Positions 27,742-37,072 are shown, counted from the stretch's first letter. The stretch: DNA of 55,788 bases from an uncultured Acidobacteriota bacterium (GCA_903847975.1 CAINFC010000308.1:1-55788), one strand, 5' to 3'. The notes: generated from the sequence alone by a model not told the origin. Program-made: numbers and translations.

Positions 27742-29358
27742 ATGAATCGACGAAAACTTCTAAAGCGGGGTTCCTGCCTGGGATGGGCGGCGGCCGGGGC
27801 GGGCGATGCGGCCCTCGCCTCCGCCCAGGAGCCAAGGCACAAAAGCGCTTCGGCGACACCGCCGGAGCGCTTCGTCCTGCAGGAAATCACCATCGACGAA
27901 CTGCAGCGGAAAATGCAGAGCGGGGCCTGGACTTCCCGGCAGATTACGGAAATGTACCTGCACCGCATCGAGGAGATCGACGCCCGGGGGATCCGCCTCA
28001 ACTCGGTCATCGAGCGGAACCCGGATGCCCCGGCGATTGCCGCGCGCATGGATGAGGAGCGGAAGTCCGGGAAAGTCCGCGGCCCGCTGCACGGCATTCC
28101 GGTGCTGATCAAGGACAACATCGACACCGCGGATGCGATGATGACCACCACCGGCGCGCTGGCCCTGGTGGGGAACAAGGCCGCGCAGGACGCTTTCATC
28201 CTCAAACGGCTGCGGGAGGCAGGCGCCGTGCCGCTCGGCAAGACCAACCTGAGCGAGTGGGCCAATTTTCGATCCACACGCTCCACCAGCGGCTGGAGCA
28301 GCCGCGGGGGGCAGACCAGGAATCCCTACGTGCTGGACCGCAATCCGTGCGGATCCAGCTCGGGCTCCGGGGCGGCGGTGGCCGCCAACCTCTGCGCCGT
28401 GGCGCTGGGCACCGAAACCGACGGCTCGATCATCGCTCCGGCTTCCTATTGCGGGATTGTCGGACTCAAGCCCACGGTCGGCCTGTGGAGCCGCAGCGGG
28501 ATCATCCCCATTTCCAAAACCCAGGATACCGCCGGGCCGATGACCCGCACCGTGAAGGATGCCGCCATTCTTCTCGGAGCGCTTTCCGGGCCAGATCCCG
28601 CCGATCCGGCCACCCGGGAAAGTGCCGGAAGGGCATCGGCCGACTACACCCGGTTTCTGGATCCCCAGGCTTTGAAGGGCCGGAGGATCGGCGTGGAAAA
28701 GTCTTTTTTCACCGGGGATGAGGATGTGGTCGAACTTTACCGGCAGGCGATCGGTACGATGCAAAAGCTGGGCGCCGAAGTCGTCGAGGTAGAGCTCCTC
28801 AAAGCCTGCAAGGACCTCGGGGAGGCGGAAAATACTGTTTTGCGTTATGAGTTCAAGGACGGGGTGAATGCCTACCTCTCCCACGCCCGGGCATCGGTGA
28901 GCAGCCTGGCGGATGTCATTGCCTTCAACGTAAAGAACGCAAAGTACGCCATGCCTTACTTCCGGCAGGAAATTCTGGAATCCTGCGAGCAGAAGGGGGG
29001 CCTGGACAGCAAAGAATACCGGGATGCGCTGCAGAAGTCTCTGGGCGCAAGGAAAATCATCGACGACATGATGAAGCAGAATCGCCTGCTGGCGATAGCC
29101 GGCACAAGCATCGGGCCGGCCCACTGCACCGACCTGGTGAACGGGGACTACGACACCGGCTTTTACTTCTGCCCGCCGGCGGCCATGGCGGGCTACCCCC
29201 ACATTACTGTCCCCATGGGGATGGTGCACGGCCTGCCGGTCGGCCTTTCTTTCATAGCCGGGGCCTGGCAGGAGCCGGTGATCCTGGGGTTGGCTTACGC
29301 CTTCGAACAGGCGACACGCCAAAGGGAGGCTCCGAAGTTTCTGCCGACCCTCCTCTGA
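27742..29358 (+). CDS. Amidase signature family enzyme, exported
   Basis: 538 residues. A Tat-like N-terminus (NRRKLLKRG plus a hydrophobic stretch and an Ala-rich end) precedes the amidase-signature domain. The Ser-cisSer-Lys triad is present: K124 in PVLIKDNID, cis-Ser S205 in CGSSSGSG, and nucleophile S229 in GTETDGSI. Such enzymes hydrolyse amide bonds of small molecules or peptides; close relatives in this phylum are annotated as exported amidases. It is not GatA, since it has an export signal and lies apart from gatB/gatC. Excellent ribosome site GGAGGAGGAG. Located 32 bases after the M28 peptidase, so the two may act together on peptides or amino-acid amides. Confidence 0.92.
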   Translation: MNRRKLLKRGSCLGWAAAGAGDAALASAQEPRHKSASATPPERFVLQEITIDELQRKMQSGAWTSRQITEMYLHRIEEIDARGIRLNSVIERNPDAPAIAARMDEERKSGKVRGPLHGIPVLIKDNIDTADAMMTTTGALALVGNKAAQDAFILKRLREAGAVPLGKTNLSEWANFRSTRSTSGWSSRGGQTRNPYVLDRNPCGSSSGSGAAVAANLCAVALGTETDGSIIAPASYCGIVGLKPTVGLWSRSGIIPISKTQDTAGPMTRTVKDAAILLGALSGPDPADPATRESAGRASADYTRFLDPQALKGRRIGVEKSFFTGDEDVVELYRQAIGTMQKLGAEVVEVELLKACKDLGEAENTVLRYEFKDGVNAYLSHARASVSSLADVIAFNVKNAKYAMPYFRQEILESCEQKGGLDSKEYRDALQKSLGARKIIDDMMKQNRLLAIAGTSIGPAHCTDLVNGDYDTGFYFCPPAAMAGYPHITVPMGMVHGLPVGLSFIAGAWQEPVILGLAYAFEQATRQREAPKFLPTLL

Positions 29359-29393
29359 AATTTCTGCGGAAAGCCGGGAACCCCGAAAGTCTT

Positions 29394-29484
29394 CGTTCAG
29401 AGTTCAAGCTTTAGCTTGCGTGCCACAAGCGGAATCCCGCTCGCAGCGTGCAGCCTAAGGCTGAACTCAAAATGGCTTTCGTTT
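29394..29484 (+). repeat. Family E repeat, copy 2
   Basis: Contains AGTTCAAGCTTTAGCTTGCG and CCACAAGCGGAAT, the reverse complement of the centre of copy 1 (23583-23637), and GAACTC plus GGCTTTCGTTTG near its right end. It lies between the amidase and family B copy 2; the 355-base space 29359-29713 holds only these two repeats. Confidence 0.6.
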
Positions 29485-29519
29485 GTTTGCAGGGCTTCTG
29501 CGAGAATCCTCGACTCTTT

Positions 29520-29676
29520 GCTCTGCCGTCCCGATAGGGACTTGCCCCGTGCTGGAGCCAACCCGGCAATGAATTGCCGGGCCGCAATCTTGCTGTCCCT
29601 GACGGGACTTTGCCTCGGAATAACCGTCCTGTGCCGGTTTACGCGGCGCCTCCCGAGACCCTATGGCGGAGCGCAA
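29520..29676 (+). repeat. Family B composite repeat, copy 2
   Basis: Submodule Ba (29520-29591, with the same CCCGGCAA-TGAA-TTGCCGGG hairpin as at 14675) is followed by the palindrome GTCCCTGACGGGAC (29595-29608) and submodule Bb in forward orientation (GTGCCGGTTTACGCGG onwards). In copy 1 Bb is in the opposite orientation, so the GTCCC/GGGAC palindrome appears to be a recombination joint. Its right end is truncated. Confidence 0.7.
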
Positions 29677-29713
29677 GGGAATCCCGAAAGGAATTCCGGA
29701 TTGATTCCGGGCT

Positions 29714-31828
29714 TTATGCCAAGGCCTGCCTCACCCGGGCGGGGGTCATCGGGAGGTGCATCACCCGGGCTCCAACGGCATCGAAGATGGCGTTGGCAAT
29801 CAGGCCGCCCATGAGGATAATGACCGGCTCCCCGCCTCCCTGCGGCGCGAGCGCGTTGTTCTCCACAATCCGGGTTTCGATCCGCGGCATCCAGCTGAAC
29901 CGCGGCAGTTCGTAAGTGTCGAAGTTGCGATCCAGGATCTGTCCGCTCCGGAAGCGGATCCCCTCCGACAGGGCGTAGCCCAGGCCCATCATGGCACAGC
30001 CTTCCATCTGCATCCGGGCCCCTTCCGGGTTGATGACGATGCCCATATCCTGCACGCAGTACACCCGTACGACCTGGACCTTGCCGCTGGACCGGTCCAC
30101 CTTGACCTCGGCGATGGCCGCCACGTAGGTCCCGGCATCCAGCCCGCAGGCAATGCCCAGCCCGCGGCCGCTGGGAGCGGCCGCCTTCTGCCATCCGAAT
30201 CCCCTGCCCGCTTCTTCCAGGACCCGGCGCATGCGCGGATCGCTGGTGTTGGCCAGCCGGAATTCCAGGGGATCGGCTTTGGCCGCGGCGGCCATCAGGT
30301 CGATCTGCGATTCGCGGGCGAAGGTGTTGGTGTTGGCCGCCGGAGCCCGCCAGGGCCCCACGGCAAAGGGGTGCTGCTTGCCGTCGCGGGAGGACCATTC
30401 CCCGTAGATGCGCAGAAGGTTGTGGGGAACATCCTAGTACTGGTCGGAGCCCCGCGAGCCGCAACCGTAGGCCCGGTAATCCCAGAGGCATATCCGCCCG
30501 CTGCGGTCCAGGCCGGATTTGATTTTGATTGTGGCCGCCGGGCGGAAGGCATCGTAAAAAAACTCCTCGGCGCGGGTCCAGGCCACCTGCACCGGCTTGC
30601 CGGCGATCCGCGCCAGCCGCGCGGCCTCCACCACGTGCTGCCCGCCGCTGCTCTTTCCGCCGAAGCCGCCGCCGACAAAAGGGGTGATGACCCGGACGTT
30701 CTGTGGCGCAAAACCCAAAGCCCGCGCCACCTCCTGCTGATTGGGAAACGGAGTCTGGGTGGCCGCCCAGACGGTGGCTTTGCCGTTTTCCACCTGCGCC
30801 AGGGCGGTGTGGGTCTCCATGGGCGCATGGGCCACATAGGCATTGAAATAGGTGCGATCCAGGACCTGGCCGGCCATCCGTTCACCCTCCGCCAGATCCC
30901 CTTTGCGCCCCCGCTCCGCGGCGGCCGGCGCCTGGGCCACCAGGTGCTCGTAAATGTTCTGATCGTCCACGGCCGTAGCCGCCGGTTCATATTCCGCTTG
31001 GATCTTTTCCAGGGCGTGTGCGGCCGTCTTCGGATCGGGGTGCAAAACGGCAATGAGTCCATCCTGGTTTACCACCGTGACACCGGGAACCGCCGCAGCC
31101 TCTGCGGTGTCCGCCTTCACCAGGCGTGCTCCGTGGGACGGCGGGCGCAGCAGCCGGGCATAGAGCATGCCGGGCAACCGCACATCCCCGGCGTACCGGG
31201 CTTTGCCGGTGACCTTGGCCACGGCGTCCAGGCGCTGCGGGGACTGCCCCATGATCCGGAACTGGGAAATCTCCTTCAGAATCGCCTTGCCCTCCAGATT
31301 GCGGACAATCTTCTGGCCCCGGGCCAGCTGGGCGAAGGTGATGCGGGTCGAGCCTCCGGGCATTTCCCGTATGGTCCCGGCTTCCACTCCCAGGCGCTCT
31401 TTGGGAACCTTCAGCTTTTCCGCGGCCATATCCAGCAGCACGGAGCGGGCGGCAGCCGCAGCGGCGCGCAGCGCCGGCCCGAAAACCCGGGTGGAAAGGG
31501 AGCCGAAAGTTCCGCCGTCCGGCACGCACTGGTCGGTGTCCCCCATAATCATGTCGATGGCTTGGAGACTTACCCCCAGCTCGTCGGCGGCCATCTGCGC
31601 CAGGGAAGTCATGACCCCCTGGCCCATCTCGATTTTTCCCGAAAGGATAGCCACCCGGCCGTCCTCACCGATGCGTAAATAGGCGTTGAAATCCTCCGGG
31701 TACCCCCGGCCGCCCTGGGCCTCGAGCTCCGGCGCCTCGCAGAAGAAAAGTATGGTGATTCCGGATCCCAGCTGCTTCAGAAAATCGCGGCGGTCCGGAA
31801 GAAAAGCGTTCCTTTTTTCCGTTTCCAT
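29714..31828 (-). pseudogene. Molybdenum hydroxylase large subunit (IorB-like), interrupted by TAG
   Basis: 705 codons from ATG 31828 to the stop at 29714, with one in-frame TAG at codon 465 (30434-30436). Both sides are well conserved: Tat signal DRRDFLKQLGSG, FNAYLRIGEDGRVAILSGKIEMGQG, the molybdopterin motif FVGGGFGGKSSGGQH upstream of the stop, and GEPVIILMGGLIANAIFDAVG near the end. The family is the isoquinoline 1-oxidoreductase / aldehyde-oxidase type catalytic subunit. The TAG falls in RGSDQY-stop-DVPH, where relatives usually have Tyr or a similar residue, so a one-base change would restore the frame. Starts 14 bases after the small-subunit stop. As read, the protein ends before the C-terminal part of the cofactor site and is probably non-functional; sequence error is the alternative. 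Confidence 0.85.
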
Positions 31829-31842
31829 AAGCTTTCTTTCGC

Positions 31843-32307
31843 TCAGATCTTTCCGACGGTGCTTTCGATGGCTTGCAGAATGCGCGGGTGGGCCCCGCAG
31901 CGGCAGAGGTTGTGTTCCATCTCCTCGAGAATCTCCTGCCGGGTGGGCTTGCGCTTGCGGAGCAGCAGTGCTTAGGCGTTCAGGATCATTCCCGGAGTAC
32001 AGAAGCCGCACTGGAAAGCGCCGTGCTCCACGAACGCCTTCTGCAGCGGGTGCAGCCGGCCGCTTTTCTCCAGGCCTTCGATGGTCACCACGCTCTTGCC
32101 GTTTATCTCGCGGACCGGCAGATGGCAGGATCGAACCGCCTCCCTGTTGACCAGTACGGTGCAGGCCCCGCAGTGGTTTTCCCCGCATCCGAACTTGGTG
32201 CCGGTAAGCCCCAGGTCGGTGCGCAGCACCCAGAGGAGCATGCGGGTGCCCTCGACCTCCAGGCGGGTGGATTTGCCATTGAGGCGAAACTTGATGATTT
32301 CTTTCAT
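31843..32307 (-). pseudogene. Molybdenum hydroxylase [2Fe-2S] subunit (IorA-like), interrupted by TAA
   Basis: Reading through one in-frame TAA at codon 112 (31972-31974) gives a 154-residue protein of normal length for the 2Fe-2S subunit. Before the stop: the plant-type cluster GTKFGCGENHCGACTVL and half of the second cluster (QCGFCTPGMI). After it: ALLLRKRKPTRQEILEEME and NLCRCGAHPRI, which supplies the other two Cys of the second cluster. The truncated 111-residue product would therefore lack a complete second cluster. It precedes the catalytic subunit by 14 bases. Both genes of this operon carry a single nonsense codon and no frameshift, which suggests recent decay or paired sequence errors. 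Confidence 0.85.
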
Positions 32308-32382
32308 AGCGGTAATTCCCGATGAATCGGATTTTACATTATGGGGCCTCCATGCCCCTTGAGTCTGCAGGCACAAGGCATT

Positions 32383-32769
32383 TCAGGCTGGTCCGACATC
32401 ATCCCAGAATTTCAGGTATTTTGCAAAGAGGAGGCGCTCCACCGAAACAGCAATCAGTGTGCCGGCGGCATAGGCGGCAAAATCCAGCGGATCGAAGGTT
32501 TTGCCGAGGGCATAAATGCCGAAGCCCTGCAGAAACTCCGCCGCCGAAGCCATGCCAAATGTTACCGCGGCCTTTTGCCACCATTTCGGCAAAAAGGGGA
32601 GCGTGCCGCATAGGAAATAAGCCACAAAAGGCAGCACCACATCGGAGAAGTAGCTGGAATACAGCTCCTGGACTAGCCCGCGGGTGTGTCGCCCGATGCC
32701 GATGAGGTGGAGGAAGGCGGCGGAGAGCGCGATGCCGAGGATGATGAAACGCCTGGGCAGGTTATTCAT
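32383..32769 (-). CDS. Small membrane protein, DUF2809/VanZ-like
   Basis: 128 residues with four hydrophobic segments. GKTFDPLDFAAYAAGTLIAV near residue 90 resembles the GxxFDxxDixaYxxG signature of VanZ/DUF2809 proteins, whose function is poorly known. An acidic residue is conserved within the third segment (AAEFLQGFG). It lies just upstream of the broken hydroxylase genes on the same strand but 75 bases away; no functional link is evident. Confidence 0.65.
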   Translation of the reverse strand: MNNLPRRFIILGIALSAAFLHLIGIGRHTRGLVQELYSSYFSDVVLPFVAYFLCGTLPFLPKWWQKAAVTFGMASAAEFLQGFGIYALGKTFDPLDFAAYAAGTLIAVSVERLLFAKYLKFWDDVGPA

Positions 32770-32895
32770 GGCGATTCGGAGTCGGATCCGTGTTCAGGAC
32801 GTCCGGGGATTCGTGAAAATATTTCCTTTTAGTCTGCAGTTCCTTACGGGATTCTTGTCCCGGAAGAACGATCCGATGCCGGCAAGAGCACGGTC

Positions 32896-32985
32896 TCATT
32901 CGGCTATGGCGGAGCATGGCTTAATGATATCCGATGTTTCCTCCCGAGCGGCACATGCGCAAGAAATGTCAGGAACGGCAGAGCC
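32896..32985 (+). repeat. Degenerate family B (Bb) repeat
   Basis: Contains GGCTATGGCGGAGCATGG, GATATCCGATGTTTC and a closing GGAACGGCAGAGCCGGAC, a diverged forward Bb submodule. It abuts D hairpin 32994-33035. The 616-base space 32770-33385 holds, in order, degenerate Bb, D, intact Bb, D and family C copy 2; no gene is seen. Confidence 0.5.
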
Positions 32986-32993
32986 GGACGGTA

Positions 32994-33035
32994 ACTTTTT
33001 GCGATTCCATCCGGAAGGATGCCGCTGCAAAAAGT
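32994..33035. repeat. Joint hairpin D (copy at 33.0 kb)
   Basis: Perfect 9-bp stem ACTTTTTGC (32994-33002) / GCAAAAAGT (33027-33035) with an inner 5-bp stem CATCC / GGATG. The clearest copy of the motif. It sits between two family B modules. Confidence 0.7.
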
Positions 33036-33048
33036 CTTTGATGGGCAG

Positions 33049-33199
33049 ACTCTGCCTCCCTGCCGGGACTTTGCCTTGGAATAAGAGGTCTGTGCCGGTT
33101 TACGCGGGGCATCCAAGGCCATGACGGAGCACATCGGTACGATATCCGCTATTTCACCCCGTATGGTACCGACGCAAGTCCCGTAAGGGACGGCAGAAC
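33049..33199 (+). repeat. Family B (Bb) repeat, intact unit
   Basis: A 151-base unit with inverted ends: ACTCTGCCTCCC at the left and GGGACGGCAGAAC at the right, each next to a GGGACTT / AAGTCCC palindrome arm. The interior includes GTGCCGGTTTACGCGGGG and GGTACGATATCCGCTATTTC, shared with 14633-14851 (reversed) and 55091-55203 (reversed). Bordered on both sides by D hairpins. Confidence 0.7.
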
Positions 33200-33211
33200 A
33201 TGGCGATCCAT

Positions 33212-33242
33212 ACTTTTTTACGACGCCATCATGGAAAAAAGT
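33212..33242. repeat. Joint hairpin D (copy at 33.2 kb)
   Basis: ACTTTTTT pairs with AAAAAAGT; the loop contains CCATC. It separates the intact Bb unit from family C copy 2, again at a module border. Confidence 0.6.
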
Positions 33243-33246
33243 TTAA

Positions 33247-33321
33247 CAAATCCGCCTACCCGGGGTGGCGCCAGTGCGGCGCAACCCCGGGCTGTGTTCC
33301 GGAACCCCTTCCGGGATCCTG
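33247..33321 (+). repeat. Family C repeat, copy 2 (partial)
   Basis: CCGCCTACCCGGGGTGGCGC, then GCGGCGCAACCCCGGGCTGT and TTCCGGAACCCC, matching the right half of copy 1 (23888-23950) in the same orientation. Confidence 0.65.
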
Positions 33322-33385
33322 CGGTTTTCTGCGGCGGTATCCGGAAGGATGCCATCTCTTTCGGCGCGCAGACGCCCATGGGCGG

Positions 33386-34171
33386 CTACAGGTTCAGCGT
33401 GCCTTCCAGGTAAAGAACGGCTTTTCCGGAAACTTTGACGCGGTCCCCCTCGAGGGCGCAGTGCAGCTCGCCGCCGCGCCGGGACACCTGCCGGGCGTAC
33501 AGGCTGGTCCGGCCAAGGATCCCGGCCCAGTAAGGAGCCAGCACGCAGTGGGCGGAGCCGGTGACCGGATCCTCGGGAACCCCGACCCGCGGGGCGAAAA
33601 ACCGGGATACGAAATCGCTTTGCTCCCCGGGTGCGGTGACGATGGTGCCGCGGCAGTCCACCTGCTCGAGGCGGGCGAAATCGGGCCGGACGGAGCGCAC
33701 CGCGCTCTCGCTCTCCAGGCGGACCAGCAGGTCTTCCGCCGATCCCCACACCCCGGCGGGCGCGGCCCCCAGCGCTTCGGCCAGCCCTGCCGGCGCCTCC
33801 CGGATCCGGGCCGGGCGCGCCGGAAAATCCATTTCCAGCCGGTCCGCCCGCTTCTCCACGGTCAGCATGCCGCTGCGCCGCGTGCGGAACCGGATGCGGT
33901 TTTCCGGCCAGTCCCGGCATTGGAAGAGGACAAAAGCGCTGGCCAGGGTGGCGTGGCCGCAGAGCGCCACTTCGACGAGCGGCGTGAACCAGCGGAGGTC
34001 AAATCCCTCTTCGTTGGGCACCAGAAAGGCGGTTTCCGACAGATTGTTTTCCGCGGCCACGGAAGCCAGCAGCCGATCCTCGGGCCACTGGTCCAGCAAA
34101 CAGACTGCGGCGGGGTTTCCGGAAAAGACCTCGGAGGCGAAGGCATCCACCTGGTACATCGGCACTCTCAT
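33386..34171 (-). CDS. PhzF family isomerase/epimerase-like protein
   Basis: 261 residues, the normal length for this two-lobed diaminopimelate-epimerase-like fold. Seen: the family opening VDAFASEVFSGNPAAVCLL, catalytic Glu E46 in NNLSETAFLVP, the VALCGHATLASAFVLF block, and the C-terminal GVPEDPVTGSAHC. The founding member isomerises a phenazine precursor, but most members have unknown substrates and no phenazine genes are present here. It starts 22 bases downstream of a secreted protein of unknown function on the same strand, so they may be co-transcribed. Confidence 0.93.
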   Translation of the reverse strand: MRVPMYQVDAFASEVFSGNPAAVCLLDQWPEDRLLASVAAENNLSETAFLVPNEEGFDLRWFTPLVEVALCGHATLASAFVLFQCRDWPENRIRFRTRRSGMLTVEKRADRLEMDFPARPARIREAPAGLAEALGAAPAGVWGSAEDLLVRLESESAVRSVRPDFARLEQVDCRGTIVTAPGEQSDFVSRFFAPRVGVPEDPVTGSAHCVLAPYWAGILGRTSLYARQVSRRGGELHCALEGDRVKVSGKAVLYLEGTLNL

Positions 34172-34193
34172 AACGCTCCTTTCGAACTGGCGC

Positions 34194-35102
34194 TCATTTG
34201 GCTTTGGCAGACAGCATTCCTTCGCGGACGGCGGTGATCTCCTGGTGGATCTGATTCCACTGGGCCAGCAGTTTCGGCCCGCTCAGCTTCCCGGACTGCT
34301 CCGCTTCCATCAAGGCGGCCAGCCGGTTGTACAAAGCCAGCTTTTCCGGAGACCCGCATTTCCAGCCGATTTTGGCGCTAGCCCGATCGAAGGATTGAAA
34401 GACCCGGCAAACGGTGCGGGCCCAGGGCTCGGGCGGGGGTCCGGACGGCGTTTTTCGCAGATTGCGCATCTTTTCCCGGAAATTCCCGGCGGGGTCGTTG
34501 AGGTTGAAATAATTGACGACGTAGGCTTCCTCGATCGAAAAGCCGTACAGAAAATCCATCAGATAGTGCGCCGTCTCCCGGGTGGACATGGCGGTGGGAA
34601 TCAGTTTGAAAAACCCGTCGGCCAGCTCGTCAAGCAGCCTGGGAATATCGGTTCCTTCGGGGTTGATGGCCGCGATGCGCAGGCTGCCGAAGGCGCTTCC
34701 GCTCCAGTCGGCGTAGGAGCGAAGTTCCAGGGCGTTGAACGCCGCCTCCAGCGCCCGGCTGGAATCCAGGGCTTCCTGGTGCTTGCGGAATGCCAGGGCA
34801 TAAAGAGTGTCGAACTGCTTCATGCCGGCAAACTGGCGCAGCCGGTCCGGATCGGCTCCCGGTTCGATCCGGGAAGGAGCCGTCAGCTGAGGCTGGTAGG
34901 ACAGACCCATTTCCTTCAGCCGGTAGGCATCGCCGAAGACGTTGCGCAGATTCTCCGGCTGGATAATGGCACGGACTTCCGCGGAGAGTGCCTGGAGGGT
35001 TTCCACGGGACTCCCGCCGGCGGGCGCTGGCGGGCTCTGGCTGTAAGTGCGCAGCGGCCCGACGGACCAACATAAGATCAGAGCGACCATCCATTTTTTC
35101 AT
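34194..35102 (-). CDS. Hypothetical secreted protein
   Basis: 302 residues with a signal peptide (about 1-22, CWSVGPLRTYSQ). The mature part is predicted mostly alpha-helical from its pattern, with no repeats and only two Cys near the C-terminal third. Not recognised. It is upstream of PhzF by 22 bases and divergent from the SDR gene (190 bases between starts). The gene has a good ribosome site (AAGGAGAAG) before ATG 35102. No motif suggests catalysis. Confidence 0.7.
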   Translation of the reverse strand: MKKWMVALILCWSVGPLRTYSQSPPAPAGGSPVETLQALSAEVRAIIQPENLRNVFGDAYRLKEMGLSYQPQLTAPSRIEPGADPDRLRQFAGMKQFDTLYALAFRKHQEALDSSRALEAAFNALELRSYADWSGSAFGSLRIAAINPEGTDIPRLLDELADGFFKLIPTAMSTRETAHYLMDFLYGFSIEEAYVVNYFNLNDPAGNFREKMRNLRKTPSGPPPEPWARTVCRVFQSFDRASAKIGWKCGSPEKLALYNRLAALMEAEQSGKLSGPKLLAQWNQIHQEITAVREGMLSAKAK

Positions 35103-35229
35103 GCAGGCTTCTCCTTAAGATATTCGATCGGCAAAACAGGGAGTCGGTTTTTTGCCTGGTTCTCCCAGCGGTGATTCTAGAGGGACTGCATGGCATTGTC
35201 AACCGGAGGGGGGAACCCGTCGGAATTCG

Positions 35230-35238
35230 TGCTACTAT
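35230..35238 (+). promoter_or_regulatory. Putative extended -10 promoter of the SDR gene
   Basis: TGC-TACTAT: extended -10 TG motif plus a 4/6 match hexamer. It lies within a 16-base stretch nearly identical to the one upstream of the sugar permease (4788-4803). No -35 match at standard spacing. Confidence 0.35.
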
Positions 35239-35292
35239 CCATTGCCAGAGCGCAGAAGCACAACTTCAACCGGAAAGAAGGAGAAGCGATCC

Positions 35293-36051
35293 ATGAACAT
35301 GCGGCGCAAGGCCATCGTCACCGGGGCGGCCTCCGGAATCGGCCGGGCCACAGCTATCCGCTTTGCAGCGGACGGCTATGACGTCTGCCTGCAGGACCGT
35401 CGGGAACCCGGCCTGCAGGACACCCGGGAGCAGCTGGCTCCGGGAGACCACCTGTTTTGCGTCGGGGACTACTCCGACCCCACGGTCACAGAGGAAGCCG
35501 GGAAGCGGGTGCGGGAATCCTGGGGGAAAGTCCACGCCCTGGTGAGCTGTGCGGGGCTTTTCGAGAACACCGACCTCCTGGAAACGCCCTACGACACATG
35601 GAGGCGATGCCTCGATATCATGCTGGGCGGGGCGCTGCGCATGTCCCGCATGGCGGTGCCCCTGATGGGCGAAGGGGGACGGGTGGTGCATATCACTTCG
35701 ATTCACGGAACGCGGGTGGAGTTCGGGGGCGGCAGTTATGCGGTGGCCAAGGCGGCCATCAACCAGCTGTGCCGGAGCCTGGCGCTGGAGCTGGCTCCCC
35801 GCGGCATCCTGGTCAACGCCATTGCCCCCGGGTTCGTGCGCACCGCAATGAGCGTGCGCCCGGACGGAACCAACGAGCTGGACAGCGACTGGTTCCGGCA
35901 GAATTACGTGGAAGGCAGCCACCTCCCGCTGCGCCGCGCGGCGCGCCCGGAAGAGATTGCCGGGGTGGCGGCATTCCTGGCGGGACCGGATTCCTCCTAC
36001 CTGACCGGGCAGGTAATCACCGTGGACGGCGGCCTGACCATTACCTTTTGA
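35293..36051 (+). CDS. Short-chain dehydrogenase/reductase
   Basis: 252 residues, classical SDR. Cofactor motif TGAASGIG (10-17), catalytic S136, Y149 and K153 in the YxxxK arrangement (SYAVAKAA), and the C-terminal YLTGQVITVDGG typical of FabG-like sugar or acyl reductases. The NNAG motif is replaced by SCAG, which is tolerated in the family. ATG 35293 has AAGGAGAAG upstream; in-frame extension upstream is within the divergent control region. Single-gene transcript facing the ATP-grasp gene; the convergent space contains a CTCCCTCC/GGGAGGGAG hairpin (36060-36102). Substrate not assignable. Confidence 0.92.
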   Translation: MNMRRKAIVTGAASGIGRATAIRFAADGYDVCLQDRREPGLQDTREQLAPGDHLFCVGDYSDPTVTEEAGKRVRESWGKVHALVSCAGLFENTDLLETPYDTWRRCLDIMLGGALRMSRMAVPLMGEGGRVVHITSIHGTRVEFGGGSYAVAKAAINQLCRSLALELAPRGILVNAIAPGFVRTAMSVRPDGTNELDSDWFRQNYVEGSHLPLRRAARPEEIAGVAAFLAGPDSSYLTGQVITVDGGLTITF

Positions 36052-36059
36052 GTAGGCAC

Positions 36060-36102
36060 TCCCTCCGGCGAAAGAGTACTATAGCTGGTTCCGGAAAGGG
36101 AG
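36060..36102. terminator. Possible bidirectional hairpin between convergent genes
   Basis: CTCCCTCC pairs with GGGAGGGAG across a loop of about 28 bases, between the SDR gene end (36051) and the ATP-grasp gene end (36136). The long loop and lack of a U tract make this weak. Confidence 0.3.
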
Positions 36103-36135
36103 GGAGAAACGCCTCCGGGGACAACCCCTCCCGGA

Positions 36136-37059
36136 TCAGGAGGTCAAAAACTTCTGCCAGCGCAGATCGGGCTGCAGCTCGCGAGGCTGCTCGGCGTATT
36201 CCAAGGCCATTTTTACCATCCAGTCGACCACGATTTCAAAATAGTGCCGCGTTAGTGAATAGAGGCTGAAATCCGGGGCGGGATTCAGCGCATCGATCAG
36301 GTACGGTATGCCGTCCCGGATGGCGTATTCGATGGAGTTCACGTCGTAGCCCAGGGCCTGGTTCAGCCGCTGCGAGTCCTGCTCGATCCGCAGGCCCATC
36401 TCCTCGGTCAGGTGCTCGTGCTCGACGATGTACTGCCGGAGAACAGGATCGTACTTGATAGGCAGGATGTTGGTTTTGGCCACGCAGAGGCAGCGAATAT
36501 AGTGGTCGTATTCAATGCACTCCTGGAGCACCATGCACAATTCGCCGGTCTGGTTGTAGGTCTCCAGCAGCTCGTCCATGGAGTTCACCTGGTAAATGTG
36601 CCGCCAGCTTCCGCCGACATAAGGCTTTAAAATGGCCGGGAACCCGACGTAGTCGACAATCCGGTTCCAGTCCAGCGGATAAACCAGGTTCCGGAGATCC
36701 TGGGGTGCCACTCCCTCCGCAACCCGCTGCTGGGGAAGAACCATGGTCCGGGGCACGGCGATGCCCAGGCGCGAGGCCAGGGAATACTGGAAAAACTTGT
36801 CGTCGGCATCGCGCCAGAAAGGATTATTGACCACCCGGGTCCCCGCCAGGGCGGCATTTTTCAGATAGGCCCGGTAATACTTGACCTGATGGGAGAGGCG
36901 GTCGATGATCAGGGCGTATTCGCAGCCTTCCGCCTGCCGGGAGCCGCCGAGCCGGATCAGCTCCGCCGCAACCCGCCCGCCGCTCTGTTTCTGTACCTGC
37001 TCCATAAAGGCCAGAGGAAACGTCTCCTCCATGCCGGTCAGTAAGCCGATCTTTACCAT
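36136..37059 (-). CDS. ATP-grasp ligase-like protein paired with an esterase-like protein
   Basis: 307 residues. The central and C-terminal parts have the ATP-grasp pattern: VGFPAILKPYVGGSWRHIY supplies the nucleotide-binding Lys and glycine loop, VLQECIEYDHYIRCLCV the hinge and substrate strand, and NSIEYAIRDGIPYLIDALNPAPDF the metal-binding Glu/Asn (ID-x-NPAPD). The N-terminal about 100 residues form a pre-ATP-grasp domain. Such ligases join a carboxylate to an amine or thiol via acyl phosphate; the family is RimK-like and its substrate is unknown. It follows the esterase-like gene by 13 bases with the site AGGAGAGA, so both are made from one mRNA. Probably acts in the cytoplasm. Confidence 0.85.
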   Translation of the reverse strand: MVKIGLLTGMEETFPLAFMEQVQKQSGGRVAAELIRLGGSRQAEGCEYALIIDRLSHQVKYYRAYLKNAALAGTRVVNNPFWRDADDKFFQYSLASRLGIAVPRTMVLPQQRVAEGVAPQDLRNLVYPLDWNRIVDYVGFPAILKPYVGGSWRHIYQVNSMDELLETYNQTGELCMVLQECIEYDHYIRCLCVAKTNILPIKYDPVLRQYIVEHEHLTEEMGLRIEQDSQRLNQALGYDVNSIEYAIRDGIPYLIDALNPAPDFSLYSLTRHYFEIVVDWMVKMALEYAEQPRELQPDLRWQKFLTS

Positions 37060-37072
37060 GGATCTCTCCTGT

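Noticed and set aside
30434-30436. Pyrrolysine or selenocysteine at the in-frame TAG of the IorB-like gene.
   Set aside because: No sign of Pyl machinery, TAG is used as a normal stop in the window, and the adjacent gene has a TAA interruption, so decay or error is simpler.
32994-33035. Integron attC site.
   Set aside because: The hairpin lacks GTTRRRY/RYYYAAC core sites and does not flank promoterless cassettes; no integrase is present.
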